Notes under the pieces: model-generated
Databases searched by the model: none
Seen by the model: only the letters and a program-made list of their open reading frames with translations
Told to the model about the DNA's origin: nothing
Shown here: in pieces, positions 33,747 to 42,493 of the stretch
How positions within the stretch are numbered: the first letter of the stretch is position 1
How the letters are laid out: the number at the start of each line of letters is the position of its first letter
Origin: an uncultured Acidobacteriota bacterium
GTDB taxonomy: Bacteria; Acidobacteriota; JAAYUB01
Length of the DNA stretch: 64,000 nt
NCBI GenBank assembly: GCA_937925645.1
Contig: CALAMB010000485.1
Coordinates: 10,484 to 74,483 of the forward strand
Reading direction: 5' to 3'
Made by a program: the position numbers and the translations under genes

Positions 33747-35195
33747 TCACTCCCGGAACGGCACCGCGTCGTGGGGCAGGCTTCCCCGCGGGGCCCGCAG
33801 GTAGGCGAACGGGGACTCGTACAGAAAATTGGACACCCGCGAAGTGTACACATCGGCATAATGCTCCACCTGGCGGGCGAGCAGGCTCTTGTCGTTACCG
33901 GCCCGCATGAGCAGCCCCCACGTGTGGTTGCGCAACTCGCCGCTCTCCCTGGCCAGCGGGCCGATCTGGTCGTCGAGCGCCTCCAACCGGTTCCGCAAGG
34001 CGCCGAGCTCCGACCGCAGGCGGTGGGGATCCGCAGCCGGCGGCGGCCCGTAGTTCAACTCGGACCGCTGCAACTGGATCCGCAACTGCGCGTGGTGATG
34101 TTCCAGCGCGATCTTGTCCTCCATCAACTGGACCAACCTTTCCTGCCGCGGCAGGAAGTCAGACAAGGCGGCCAATTCGCCCTCCAGTTCCCGCAGGATG
34201 AGGGCGGTGCGCCAGCGCATGATATCCTTGGACACGTGCACGTCGGTGAAGATGTGGTCGCCGACGAACAGTATTTCCTCGCCGGACACGCCAAGATATG
34301 CCTCAACCTGACGAGCGTCGCCCCCCACGTACACGCCGGGCTTGCTGATTCCGCCGGGGCAGGGCCGTAACAGGCCGTCCTCGGTGGCCAGATCGAAGAG
34401 CGGCATCCGGTGACTGAAGAAGTCCGGCTTGCGGGCGGACAGGATCACCAGTTCAAACAGGTCACGCCACGTTTGCCCCGCCGGCAGGAGCCGGTCGAGG
34501 GCAAAAGCCATGATCCGCTGGGTGTACGACCATTCGGAATTGGTGATGAGCAGGAGCCGCTTGCCCGCCTTGAGCTGGTCCAGCAGGGTCAGGGCCAGCT
34601 CCGGGTCCGCCTCCACAAACTGCTCCGGGCGGCTCAGGATCTCGGCTTTCAGCTCCCCTTCCATATGCGCTTCGTCCAGGCACCGTTTGACTTCCCGGTA
34701 CAGGTCGGCGTAGCCGATCGCACCCGGCAGCAGTCCCCGGTCGAGACGGTCCACCAGTTGGGCGTACATGGAGGCCTCGGAGAGCGAGAACAACGTGTTC
34801 AGAAACACGTAGCGACGGTCCGACAGCTCGACCTCCGTTCGGCCGTACACCTCACGTTGGACGTCGAACGCGAGCGGCCGGGTCCCGTGACAGGCGCGGG
34901 TGACATACCCGAACCGGTTGGCCTTGATCACGTTACCCAGCTTCGTGTCGATCAGCAGGCCGCGGATGACCTGCTCCAGATCGAATCGCACGTCGCCGAC
35001 GGGCCAGCCGAGATCCGCCAGTTTGTCCCTGAGCGCGAGAAACGCCCGCTGTTCCCATGCCTCGACCTGGTAGTGCACCAGGGTGTAATCCATGTCGTAT
35101 CCCACGGCCCGGATGCCGCGCAGATTCAGCGTGCGATTGGAGTAGACCCGCCGTTCCGGCGGAGGCATGGGGGAGCGGTCCTTGGCGATGGTCAT
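33747..35195 (-). CDS. HAD-superfamily 5'-nucleotidase (cN-II/HAD-IG family)
   Basis: 482 residues of the eukaryote-type cytosolic 5'-nucleotidase family, IMP/GMP-specific in characterised members. Motif I is GYDMDYTLVHY (near residue 33), motif II LLLITNSEWSYTQRIM, and motif IV FVGDHIFTDVHVSKDIMRW. A C-terminal helical stretch (about 370-430, LMEDKIALEHHHAQLRIQLQ) is a coiled coil. It starts at ATG 35195; a second in-frame ATG at 35168 lacks a ribosome-binding site. Bacterial copies are uncommon and scattered, mainly in predatory, deltaproteobacterial and acidobacterial genomes to my knowledge. Substrate inferred from family. Confidence 0.87.
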   Translation of the reverse strand: MTIAKDRSPMPPPERRVYSNRTLNLRGIRAVGYDMDYTLVHYQVEAWEQRAFLALRDKLADLGWPVGDVRFDLEQVIRGLLIDTKLGNVIKANRFGYVTRACHGTRPLAFDVQREVYGRTEVELSDRRYVFLNTLFSLSEASMYAQLVDRLDRGLLPGAIGYADLYREVKRCLDEAHMEGELKAEILSRPEQFVEADPELALTLLDQLKAGKRLLLITNSEWSYTQRIMAFALDRLLPAGQTWRDLFELVILSARKPDFFSHRMPLFDLATEDGLLRPCPGGISKPGVYVGGDARQVEAYLGVSGEEILFVGDHIFTDVHVSKDIMRWRTALILRELEGELAALSDFLPRQERLVQLMEDKIALEHHHAQLRIQLQRSELNYGPPPAADPHRLRSELGALRNRLEALDDQIGPLARESGELRNHTWGLLMRAGNDKSLLARQVEHYADVYTSRVSNFLYESPFAYLRAPRGSLPHDAVPFRE

Positions 35196-35277
35196 GACGG
35201 ATTTCCGTGACGGTGCGCCGACAGACGCGGCGGCGCGCAATCCGACTGCCGTACAGGGGCTTCGACTACCGGCCGGA

Positions 35278-35511
35278 TCACTTGGCCTGCTGAATTTTTT
35301 CCACGTCGCCGGCGTGGAAAAAATGGAGTTCCAGCTGCGGATCGTTCATCAGCGTGTGCGGCTTCCGCGCCACCTCGCGGGTGAACACACGGACCTTGCC
35401 TTCTTTGGCCCATTCGTTGAGCTGCTTCCTGGCGACGCCGAAGCGCTTCTTGATGGCCACGTGGGACAGGTACAGTTCGCCGTTATCGATATGTTCATGT
35501 TTGCTGCTCAT
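35278..35511 (-). CDS. Small MerR-like helix-turn-helix protein
   Basis: 77 residues. YLSHVAIKKRFGVARKQLNEWAKEG reads as a helix-turn-helix followed by a wing (VRVFTREVARKPHTLMND), like an isolated MerR/excisionase-type DNA-binding domain. AAGGAGG lies 10 nt before ATG 35511. An in-frame start at 35559 would add a tail without a ribosome-binding site. It lies 82 nt upstream of the 5'-nucleotidase gene on the same strand. Target and role unknown. Confidence 0.6.
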   Translation of the reverse strand: MSSKHEHIDNGELYLSHVAIKKRFGVARKQLNEWAKEGKVRVFTREVARKPHTLMNDPQLELHFFHAGDVEKIQQAK

Positions 35512-35621
35512 GGCGGTTGTGCCTCCTTCGCCGTCGAAACGGGGTTGAATCCGGACCAAGGGCGCTCAATCCAATTCGTGTTAAGATGATATCCTAATTT
35601 GCGCGGTCACCAAAGGAAAAG

Positions 35622-36491
35622 ATGGCGATCCTGGAACCTGATTCGGCCCCACCTGACGATGACTTGCTCCGGGCACAGGAGACGCAACTGGGCGCGATCC
35701 TGGCCGAGTCGGGATCCGTTCTTGTCGCCTACAGCGGCGGGGTGGACAGCACCTATCTGGCTTGGATGGCCCACCGGACACTGGGCGCGCGCGCCGTGGC
35801 GGCGACCCTGTTGAGCCCCCTCAATCCGCCCGGTGAAGCAGCCGCGGCAACCGAGACGGCCCGCCTGATCGGCGTTCGCCATGAGACGGTGGCTTTCGCG
35901 CCCCTGGAGCTGGAGGCGTTCCGCGTCAATCCGCCCGACCGCTGCTACCACTGCAAACGGGCGCTGATGGAGCGGCTGCAACAGCTGGCCCGGGATCTCG
36001 GCCTGGCCGTCGTGGCCGACGGCGAAAACGTGGACGACGCCGCCGACTGGCGCCCCGGGCGCCGGGCCACCGCCGAACTGGGCATCCGGCACCCCCTGGC
36101 GGAGGCCGGACTGGGTAAGGACGCCATCCGCCGGATGTCCCGACGTGCCGGCCTGCCCACCGCGGACCGGCCGGCCTTGGCCTGCCTGGCTTCCCGGATT
36201 CCGTACGGCACGCCCGTCACCGCGGAACTGCTGGATCGGATCGGCCGTGGCGAGGCTTTCCTGTTCACCCAGGGCTTTTCCAACTGCCGGCTGCGGCACC
36301 ACGGCGACACCTGCCGCATCGAAGTGCCGTCTGACGAGCTGTCCCGCCTGCTGGAACCCGCCCGGCGCACTGCGGTCACCGCCTTTCTGCGCGCGCTCGG
36401 ATACACGTATATCACTCTGGATCTGGAGGGCTACCGCACCGGCTCGCTCAACGCTGGCGTGGCGGAGCCCATTCCCGAGGAGACATCATGA
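35622..36491 (+). CDS. larE: Sacrificial sulfur transferase LarE (nickel-pincer cofactor synthesis)
   Basis: ATP-dependent enzyme of the PP-loop family that sulfurises P2CMN during synthesis of the nickel-pincer nucleotide used by lactate racemase. 289 residues: PP-loop VAYSGGVDSTYLAWMA near residue 36, NPPDRCYHCKRAL, and the sulfur-donating Cys in ACLASRIPYGTPV. The C-terminal half has LRHHGDTCRIEVP, typical for LarE. It overlaps the next gene by 4 nt (ATGA). LarB lies 3.2 kb downstream; LarC and LarA are not in the window. Confidence 0.92.
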   Translation: MAILEPDSAPPDDDLLRAQETQLGAILAESGSVLVAYSGGVDSTYLAWMAHRTLGARAVAATLLSPLNPPGEAAAATETARLIGVRHETVAFAPLELEAFRVNPPDRCYHCKRALMERLQQLARDLGLAVVADGENVDDAADWRPGRRATAELGIRHPLAEAGLGKDAIRRMSRRAGLPTADRPALACLASRIPYGTPVTAELLDRIGRGEAFLFTQGFSNCRLRHHGDTCRIEVPSDELSRLLEPARRTAVTAFLRALGYTYITLDLEGYRTGSLNAGVAEPIPEETS

Positions 36492-38215
36492 AACACACCC
36501 TGGCCTCGCTGATCCTGCTGGCTGCGGCCACTCTTACCGCCGCTGGAGCCGGCCCCGACCTGTCGGTTTGGGCGCCACCGGATTGCCAGCTGGTGCTGGA
36601 AATCCAGCGTCTCGACGAGGTCATGGCGCCGCTGGCCGCTTCCGGGACCGCACCCGACCCGGCGTCACTGATCCGGCAGATGTGGCCGGAACTCCGGCTT
36701 CCCTGGGTTCCCGCCGAATGGCCGGCGACCGGTCCCGAGGATTGGCGGGAGATCTCCGCGCTGGTCGCCGTCCACCATGAGGCGGGAGCGCCGGCGGAAT
36801 CCGCCCGCGGCCTTTTAGTCGTGGGATGCGGCTCGGCGGACCTGTACGAGCGCTTCACCCGGCAGCTTCGGCCGCCGGCCGGAACCGCGGTTTCCACCCG
36901 GTCCGTGGGTGCGTACTCACTCTACACCGAGGTCGCCGAACCATCGGGATTCATGATTTTCGGCGAACAGACCATCGCGTTCGGCCGCGGCTTCGACGCT
37001 GCCGAACTCATCACCGCCCCCCGCGGCCGCCCCGTCGCCCCGAAACCCGCCGGCCCCGCCCTGCCCGGCTTTCCGGCCGACTCCTGCCTGCGGCTGCGAC
37101 TGAACCTGGCGGCCATGGGGCTGCTCTCCGACGACACCATGCGGACCGCCGCCGACCGGTTCGTCCGGGAGCTGCAGAATCCGCCCGCGGAATCAGGGGC
37201 GGGCGGTACGCCCGGTTCGGCGCTGCGCAGCATGTTCCGCCGCGTCACTCGCGAGCAGATGACGGCGTTCCTCACCGGCCTGGGGCTGAACAGCCTGCGC
37301 GACCTCACCCTGACGCTCAGCGGCGACGCCGAACGCATGGGCCTGGCCATGGATCTGACCATCGATGACGAACCGGGCATGATTCGGGATTACCTGGCGG
37401 GCGTTCGTGAACGGCAACTGGTGGCGTGGCGCTTGTTGCCGGCTGACACTTTGATGGCGATAGATTCAATCGTGGACGCCCCACGCCTGTGGCGCCTCCT
37501 GCACGAGCATGCCCGGGACACGCTGGGACCGTCCGGCGAGACGGTTTTCCTCGGGTTGGAGCTGGCTGCCCAGGCCCGCCTGGGTGTGTCGTTCGCCGAC
37601 CAGATTCTGCCCCTCGTTGGCGCCGAATGGGGCCTGGCTGTTCTGCCCGGCGTTCCGGACGAACCGCTCCGACTGGTGGGTTTTTGCGTCCCCGAGGATC
37701 CCGCGATGCTGGAGACGGTGCTGGAGCGGATCGCCCCGCGCATGCCGCTGAGCGTCACGCGGCCGGCGCCGGACGGCGAACCGTTTCACGTCTTGAATCT
37801 CAATCCGCAGGCCGACAAGCCATCGCTGGCTTACCTGCTCCGGAAAGGTCCGGCGATTTTCATCAGCGATCGTCCGGAATCGTTAAGGCAGATCCTCGCC
37901 GCCGACCGGTCCGGCGCCTCGTTCCGCCCGTCCATGCTGCAAGATCCGCCGGACGGCGTCAGGCGCGTCCAGATGATGTACGGCCGGGCCGACCTGCTGG
38001 GCGGCCCGGGGCGGGCCGCCCAGACTCCCGGCATCACGTTCCTCGGGCAAACCTGCCTGGGGGAGCAGGGCCTGTCCACCGGCTGCCTGTTTCCGCGCGC
38101 GGCGCTGGCCGGCCTCCTGCAGATGCTGCCGGGCCTGATCTCCCGGCCGCTGCCCGGCGCTGAATCCGCGGCGGCCGAGGCGCCGCCGTCGGACGCGCCC
38201 GGCCCCCGGCCCTAA
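36488..38215 (+). CDS. Exported protein of unknown function (DUF3352-like)
   Basis: 575 residues with a signal peptide (LASLILLAAATLTAAGAG). Alternating beta strands and helices such as DCQLVLEIQRLDEVMAPL, SCLRLRLNLAAMGLL, AIFISDRPESLRQIL and GWxxGLAVLP-type segments resemble DUF3352/DUF2066-like periplasmic proteins of unknown role. A Pro/Ala/Ser tail ends the chain. It is fused by a 4-nt overlap to larE and precedes the acyl-CoA dehydrogenase by 21 nt, so the three may be one operon. It shares layout with the product of 46959-48623. Function unknown. Confidence 0.62.
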   Translation: MKHTLASLILLAAATLTAAGAGPDLSVWAPPDCQLVLEIQRLDEVMAPLAASGTAPDPASLIRQMWPELRLPWVPAEWPATGPEDWREISALVAVHHEAGAPAESARGLLVVGCGSADLYERFTRQLRPPAGTAVSTRSVGAYSLYTEVAEPSGFMIFGEQTIAFGRGFDAAELITAPRGRPVAPKPAGPALPGFPADSCLRLRLNLAAMGLLSDDTMRTAADRFVRELQNPPAESGAGGTPGSALRSMFRRVTREQMTAFLTGLGLNSLRDLTLTLSGDAERMGLAMDLTIDDEPGMIRDYLAGVRERQLVAWRLLPADTLMAIDSIVDAPRLWRLLHEHARDTLGPSGETVFLGLELAAQARLGVSFADQILPLVGAEWGLAVLPGVPDEPLRLVGFCVPEDPAMLETVLERIAPRMPLSVTRPAPDGEPFHVLNLNPQADKPSLAYLLRKGPAIFISDRPESLRQILAADRSGASFRPSMLQDPPDGVRRVQMMYGRADLLGGPGRAAQTPGITFLGQTCLGEQGLSTGCLFPRAALAGLLQMLPGLISRPLPGAESAAAEAPPSDAPGPRP

Positions 38216-38236
38216 CTCTCCGAGGAGTTGTCCCGC

Positions 38237-39409
38237 ATGAAACCGTTTCACGGTGTCGATTATTTCGGATTCGATCCGTTGCTCAGCGAAGAGGAGCGGA
38301 TGGTGCGCGACACGGTCCGCCGGTTCGTGGACGAACAGGTCAAGCCCGTCATCGAGGCCCATCACCGGGAGGGCCGCTTCCCCGCCGCGCTGATCCGGCC
38401 CCTGGCGGAGCTGGGGCTCCTGGGCGCGAGCCTATCGGGTTACGGCCTCCCCGGCCTCGGCAACGCGGCCTACGGGCTGATCATGCAGGAGCTGGAGCGG
38501 GGCGACAGCGGCATCCGCTCGTTTGCCTCAGTGCAGGGCGCGCTGGTCATGTACCCGATCCACGCCTTCGGCTCGGAGGCGCAGAAGACGCGCTGGCTGC
38601 CCCGGTTGGGCGCGGGCGAAGCCATCGGCTGTTTCGGGCTGACCGAGCCCGACTTCGGCTCCAACCCCGGCGGCATGACCACCCGGGCCGAACCGACCGC
38701 CGACGGCTATGTCTTGAACGGCTCCAAGATGTGGATCACCAACGGTGACCTGGCCGACGTGGCGGTGGTTTTCGCCAAACTCGGCGGCGAGGTGAACGGT
38801 TTCCTGGTGGAGCGCGGCACCCCGGGCTTCGCCACGCAGGAGATCAAGGGCAAGTTTTCGCTGCGGGCGTCGGACACCGCCACGCTGTTTTTTGAGGACT
38901 GCCGGATCCCGGCGGCCAACCGCCTGCCGGGCGCCCAGGGGTTGCGCACGGCCCTGATGTGCCTCACCCAGGCTCGCTACGGCATCGCCTGGGGGGTGAT
39001 CGGCGCAGCCATGGAGTGCTACCACACCGCGCTCGAGTACGCCAAGGAGCGGATCCAGTTCGGCGGCCGGCCCATCGCGGCCCACCAGCTCGTCCAGGAG
39101 AAACTGGCCTGGATGATCACCGAGATCACCAAGGCCCAGTTCCTCACCCTCCACGCCGCCAGGCTCAAAGACGCCCAACAGTTGAAATTCCACCACGTCT
39201 CGATGATCAAGCGGAACAACGTGGACATGGCCCTGCAGTGCGCCCGCCTGGCGCGGGATATCCTGGGGGCGGCGGGGATCGTCGACGACCACCCGGTCAT
39301 CCGGCACATGCTGAACCTGGAATCGGTGCGCACCTACGAAGGCACTCACGACATCCACACCCTGATCATCGGGCAGCATGTCACCGGGGAAGCGGCCTAT
39401 GGCGGATAA
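38237..39409 (+). CDS. Acyl-CoA dehydrogenase, glutaryl-CoA dehydrogenase type
   Basis: 390-residue FAD flavoenzyme. It matches glutaryl-CoA dehydrogenases most closely: DPLLSEEERMVRDTVRRF, the FAD/substrate segments GCFGLTEPDFGSNPGGM and KMWITNGDLADV, IHAFGSEAQKTRWLP, and the catalytic Glu in RTYEGTHDIHTLIIG. Glutaryl-CoA enzymes oxidise and decarboxylate glutaryl-CoA to crotonyl-CoA. An Arg that binds the second carboxylate in that group cannot be confirmed by eye. ATG 38237 has GAGGAG 9 nt upstream. Cytoplasmic; no degradation pathway genes lie nearby. Confidence 0.88.
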   Translation: MKPFHGVDYFGFDPLLSEEERMVRDTVRRFVDEQVKPVIEAHHREGRFPAALIRPLAELGLLGASLSGYGLPGLGNAAYGLIMQELERGDSGIRSFASVQGALVMYPIHAFGSEAQKTRWLPRLGAGEAIGCFGLTEPDFGSNPGGMTTRAEPTADGYVLNGSKMWITNGDLADVAVVFAKLGGEVNGFLVERGTPGFATQEIKGKFSLRASDTATLFFEDCRIPAANRLPGAQGLRTALMCLTQARYGIAWGVIGAAMECYHTALEYAKERIQFGGRPIAAHQLVQEKLAWMITEITKAQFLTLHAARLKDAQQLKFHHVSMIKRNNVDMALQCARLARDILGAAGIVDDHPVIRHMLNLESVRTYEGTHDIHTLIIGQHVTGEAAYGG

Positions 39410-39420
39410 AAAAGAAAGTC

Positions 39421-39521
39421 GCCGGTCTTTCAAAATTTGGGGATTTTTGGTTGGATGGGTCTTTAAGGTGGGTTAAAGGGTTGATAAACCTTGAAAGTTT
39501 TTTTGGCTTTGAAAGACCGGC
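39421..39521. repeat. 14-bp inverted repeat bounding a 73-nt AT-rich core
   Basis: The two arms are perfect complements and sit 11 nt after the acyl-CoA dehydrogenase stop. The core adds two small hairpins, and a second copy of TTGAAAG at 39491-39497 could pair with the left arm in an alternative fold. No transposase and no clear target-site duplication are visible. Confidence 0.62.
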
Positions 39522-39636
39522 TACTCAGTTAGATGACGGCTCGAACAAAAAGTTTAGCGGAACATCCCATTATTTTTAACCTGATGCAAACAGACATGGC
39601 AATTGATTATTTTTGAGCAAGTTACGTTGGTCGCCC

Positions 39637-39665
39637 TTGCCCGCGGGCCCGATTTCTGCTAAGTT
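39637..39665 (+). promoter_or_regulatory. Weak promoter candidate for larB
   Basis: TTGCCC (39637-39642) and TAAGTT (39660-39665), 17 nt apart, about 35 nt before the TTG start at 39700. Four and three consensus matches only. Confidence 0.35.
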
Positions 39666-39699
39666 GGGCCCTTCGGATTCTCTGACGGCGGGAGGTTTT

Positions 39700-40446
39700 T
39701 TGAACGAACAGGAACTGCGGCGGCTGCTCGAATCGCTCCAGCGGGGTGAAACACCCGTGGACGACGCGCTGGAGCGCCTGCGGCACCTGCCGTACGAGGA
39801 TCTCGGCTTCGCCCGGGTGGACCACCACCGCGCCCTCCGGCACGGTTTCCCGGAAGTCATTTTCGGCCGCGGCAAGACCGTGGCCGAGGTGACGGCCATC
39901 GCCGAACGGATCATCGACCGAACCGCCAACCTGCTGGTCACCCACGCCACTTCGGAAATGTACGAGGCGCTGGCCGCCCGCTTCGACGGCCTGATCCACC
40001 ACCCCCGCGCCCGCTGCGTCACCCGGTGCACCGACGCCACCGAACGCGGGCGCGGCACCATTCTGATCATCACCGCCGGCACCGCCGACCTGCCGGTGGC
40101 CGAGGAGGCCATGGTCACCGCGCAGATCATGGGCAACCGCGTGGAACTGGTGGCCGACGTGGGCGTGGCGGGCATCCACCGCCTGCTGGACGTGCGGGAG
40201 CAGATCGTCGCCGCCACGGTGGTCGTCGCCGTGGCCGGCATGGAGGGCGCCCTGCCGAGCGCGGTGGGCGGCCTGGCATCCTGCCCGGTGATCGCCGTCC
40301 CCACGAGCGTCGGCTACGGCGTGTCTTTCGGCGGCGTTGCGGCGCTGCTCGGCATGCTCAACTCGTGCGCGTCCAACGTCGCCGTGGTCAACATCGACAA
40401 CGGTTTCGGCGCCGGCTACGTGGCGGCGCTGGCCAACCGCCGCTGA
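39700..40446 (+). CDS. larB: Pyridinium-3,5-biscarboxylic acid mononucleotide synthase LarB
   Basis: First enzyme of nickel-pincer cofactor synthesis: carboxylates and hydrolyses nicotinic acid adenine dinucleotide. 248 residues. The N-terminal helical part has [19 protein letters not shown], a LarB hallmark. The C-terminal AIR-carboxylase-like domain has [44 protein letters not shown] and [15 protein letters not shown]. The start is TTG 39700, preceded by GGAGG at 39691-39695. An in-frame TTG-type start at 39613 would add 29 residues outside the family's length. 36 nt upstream of pepT. Confidence 0.92.
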   Translation: MNEQELRRLLESLQRGETPVDDALERLRHLPYEDLGFARVDHHRALRHGFPEVIFGRGKTVAEVTAIAERIIDRTANLLVTHATSEMYEALAARFDGLIHHPRARCVTRCTDATERGRGTILIITAGTADLPVAEEAMVTAQIMGNRVELVADVGVAGIHRLLDVREQIVAATVVVAVAGMEGALPSAVGGLASCPVIAVPTSVGYGVSFGGVAALLGMLNSCASNVAVVNIDNGFGAGYVAALANRR

Positions 40447-40482
40447 GCGGCGGTTCATCCGAATCCAACGGAGGAGATCGTC

Positions 40483-41760
40483 ATGTCCGATACGTTCGAA
40501 CCGAACGCCACCCGTGTGGTGGACCGTTTTCTGCGCTATGTCCGAATCGACACCACCTCGGCCGAGGACTCGCCTCATTTTCCGTCCACCGCCGTGCAAC
40601 TGGACCTGGCCCGTTTGCTGGCCGAAGAGTTGCGCGAACTCGGCTTGACCGATGCCGTGGTGGACCAGTACGGCTACGTGTTCGCCACGCTCCCCTCAAA
40701 CCTGCCGCCGCAGACCGCGCAGCAGATCCCGGTCATCGCCTTCATCGCCCACGTGGACACCTACTTCGGGGTCAGCGGCAAGGACGTTCAGCCTGTCGTG
40801 CACCGCGCCTACGGTGGCGGGGACATCGCCCTGCCGGGTGATCCCGCCCAGGTGATCCGCGCCGACGAAAACCCGGAGCTGGCCAATTTTGTCGGGGACG
40901 ACATCATCACCTCGGACGGCACCACCCTGCTCGGTGCCGACGACAAGGCCGGCGTCGCCGAAATCATGGCGGCGGTGGAATACCTGGTGCAGCACCCCGA
41001 GATTCCGCGCGGCACCGTCAAGATCGCCTTCACCCCCGACGAGGAGGTGGGCAACGGCACGAAGTATTTCGACGTGGCGAAGTTCGGCGCGGCGTTCGCC
41101 TACACGATCGACGGCGGCTATCCCGGCGAGGTGGAAAACGAAACCTTTTGCGCCGACACCGCCATCGTTCAGTTCGCCGGCCGAGACGTGCACCCCGGCT
41201 ACGCCAAGGGGAAAATGGTCAACGCCGTCCGCGCCGCGGCCTACTTTGCCGGTCTTTACTCCGAAGAATCGCTGCCGGAAACCACCTCGGACCGGCAAGG
41301 GTATATCCACCCGTATCAGCTTGAGGGAAACGTGAGCGCCGCCAAGCTGACCACCCTGATCCGCGACTTCACCGTCGAAGGACTGGGGCAGTTCCACGAC
41401 ATCCTCAACAGCTACGCCGCGATCACGCAGGAACGATTCCCCGGCGTCGATGTCGACGTCCAGATCAAGGAGTCATACCGGAACATGATCTACAAGCTTC
41501 AGGAAGAGCCGCGGGTCATGGACTACGCCGTCGAGGCGGTACAGCGGGCGGGCGTGGAGCCCATTCTCAAGGCCATCCGCGGAGGTACCGACGGCGCCCG
41601 ACTCAGTTACATGGGCCTGCTGACGCCCAACCTGTTCGCCGGCGGCATGAACTTTCACAGCAAGCAGGAGTGGGTAGCCGTCGGGGCCATGGTCAAGGCG
41701 GTGGAAACAATCCTGCACCTGGTCCAGGTTTGGCGCGAACGCTCGCTGGATGAGCGCTGA
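40483..41760 (+). CDS. pepT: Peptidase T (tripeptide aminopeptidase)
   Basis: Cytoplasmic M20-family di-zinc aminopeptidase that releases N-terminal residues from tripeptides. 425 residues, standard length. Metal-site motifs: IAFIAHVDTY (near residue 90), TLLGADDKAGVAEIM and FTPDEEVGNGTKYFD. The dimerisation domain is inserted in the middle and IRGGTDGARLSYMG comes late. GGAGGAG lies 6 nt before the ATG. Unlinked in function to its neighbours as far as can be seen. Confidence 0.95.
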   Translation: MSDTFEPNATRVVDRFLRYVRIDTTSAEDSPHFPSTAVQLDLARLLAEELRELGLTDAVVDQYGYVFATLPSNLPPQTAQQIPVIAFIAHVDTYFGVSGKDVQPVVHRAYGGGDIALPGDPAQVIRADENPELANFVGDDIITSDGTTLLGADDKAGVAEIMAAVEYLVQHPEIPRGTVKIAFTPDEEVGNGTKYFDVAKFGAAFAYTIDGGYPGEVENETFCADTAIVQFAGRDVHPGYAKGKMVNAVRAAAYFAGLYSEESLPETTSDRQGYIHPYQLEGNVSAAKLTTLIRDFTVEGLGQFHDILNSYAAITQERFPGVDVDVQIKESYRNMIYKLQEEPRVMDYAVEAVQRAGVEPILKAIRGGTDGARLSYMGLLTPNLFAGGMNFHSKQEWVAVGAMVKAVETILHLVQVWRERSLDER

Positions 41761-41841
41761 CACCGCGACGCGCCCGCGGACAATCCGTAGCCGTTACGGT
41801 CCGGCGGCGGTTGACGACCCGCCCGGGATCGTGGAGATGCC

Positions 41842-42417
41842 ATGGTCAAGATCTACACCGGGACCGGCGATGCCGGTCAGACGAGTCTCTTCACGGGCGA
41901 GCGCGTGCCCAAAGACCACCTGCGGCTCCAGGTGTACGGCACCCTGGACGAGCTGAACGCCGTGCTGGGGCAGGCGCTGGCCACCGAGCCCGGTCCGGCC
42001 GCCGCCCATCGAATCCACCGGCTGCAAACGCTCCTGTTCATCCTCTGCTCGGACCTGGCCACGCCGCGGCCGCCCGCCGGCGAGCCCGACCGCGTGACCC
42101 GCATCGATGCCCGGCACATCCGCTACCTGGAAACGGACATCGACGCGATGTCCGCCGCGATGGCGCCGCTCGGCCAATTCATCCTCCCCGGCGGCTGTCC
42201 GGCCGCGGCCGCGCTGCATCTGGCCCGAACCGTCTGCCGGCGGGCGGAGCGCTGGCTGGTCCGACTGCAGGCCGAGACCGGGCTCGGCGACCACGTGCCC
42301 GTGCTGGTCAACCGATTGAGCGACTACCTGTTCACGCTGGCTCGCTACGCCAACCACCTGGCGGGCCGCGGTGACGACCTGCTCCATCGGGAGTTCCCGG
42401 AGATCGACAACCTGTGA
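41842..42417 (+). CDS. Cob(I)alamin adenosyltransferase, PduO type
   Basis: Transfers the adenosyl group of ATP to cob(I)alamin, giving adenosylcobalamin. 191 residues. ATP-binding N terminus YTGTGDAGQTSLF, the family VYGTLDELNAVLG, FILPGGCPAAAALHLART and the C-terminal NRLSDYLFTLARYAN. GGAG lies 5 nt before the ATG. No cobalamin riboswitch is recognisable upstream and no B12-dependent enzyme is adjacent. The subfamily (PduO rather than EutT or CobA) is clear from these motifs. Confidence 0.93.
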   Translation: MVKIYTGTGDAGQTSLFTGERVPKDHLRLQVYGTLDELNAVLGQALATEPGPAAAHRIHRLQTLLFILCSDLATPRPPAGEPDRVTRIDARHIRYLETDIDAMSAAMAPLGQFILPGGCPAAAALHLARTVCRRAERWLVRLQAETGLGDHVPVLVNRLSDYLFTLARYANHLAGRGDDLLHREFPEIDNL

Positions 42418-42435
42418 CACGGGCCCCGCGGCATC

Positions 42436-42465
42436 TTGACAACCGCCGGACGGCGCGGCTACACT
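42436..42465 (+). promoter_or_regulatory. Strong candidate promoter for waaA-lpxK
   Basis: Perfect TTGACA (42436-42441), 18-nt spacer, TACACT (42460-42465). The predicted start is about 22 nt before the ATG at 42494. It lies in the 76-nt gap after the adenosyltransferase gene. Confidence 0.7.
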
Positions 42466-42493
42466 GCCTCCACCCCGTCCTTCGGCAGGCCCG

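Larger units (their letters stand above)
39410..39699. other. AT-rich intergenic island with nested inverted repeats
   Basis: The longest non-coding stretch of the window (290 nt) and clearly richer in A+T than the coding DNA around it. A 14-bp perfect inverted repeat, GCCGGTCTTTCAAA (39421-39434) and TTTGAAAGACCGGC (39508-39521), encloses smaller inverted repeats. These are CTTTAA/TTAAAG at 39461-39478 and GGTT/AACC at 39479-39490. The remainder, 39522-39640, has no ORF or strong signal until a weak larB promoter. Structured RNA or a small repeat element are both possible. Confidence 0.6.

Noticed and set aside
39421-39521. Intrinsic terminator of the acyl-CoA dehydrogenase gene
   Set aside because: Arms are 73 nt apart and the right arm is not followed by a T-run.
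41761-41841. Cobalamin riboswitch before the adenosyltransferase gene
   Set aside because: Only 81 nt and no B12-box sequence; too short for the element.
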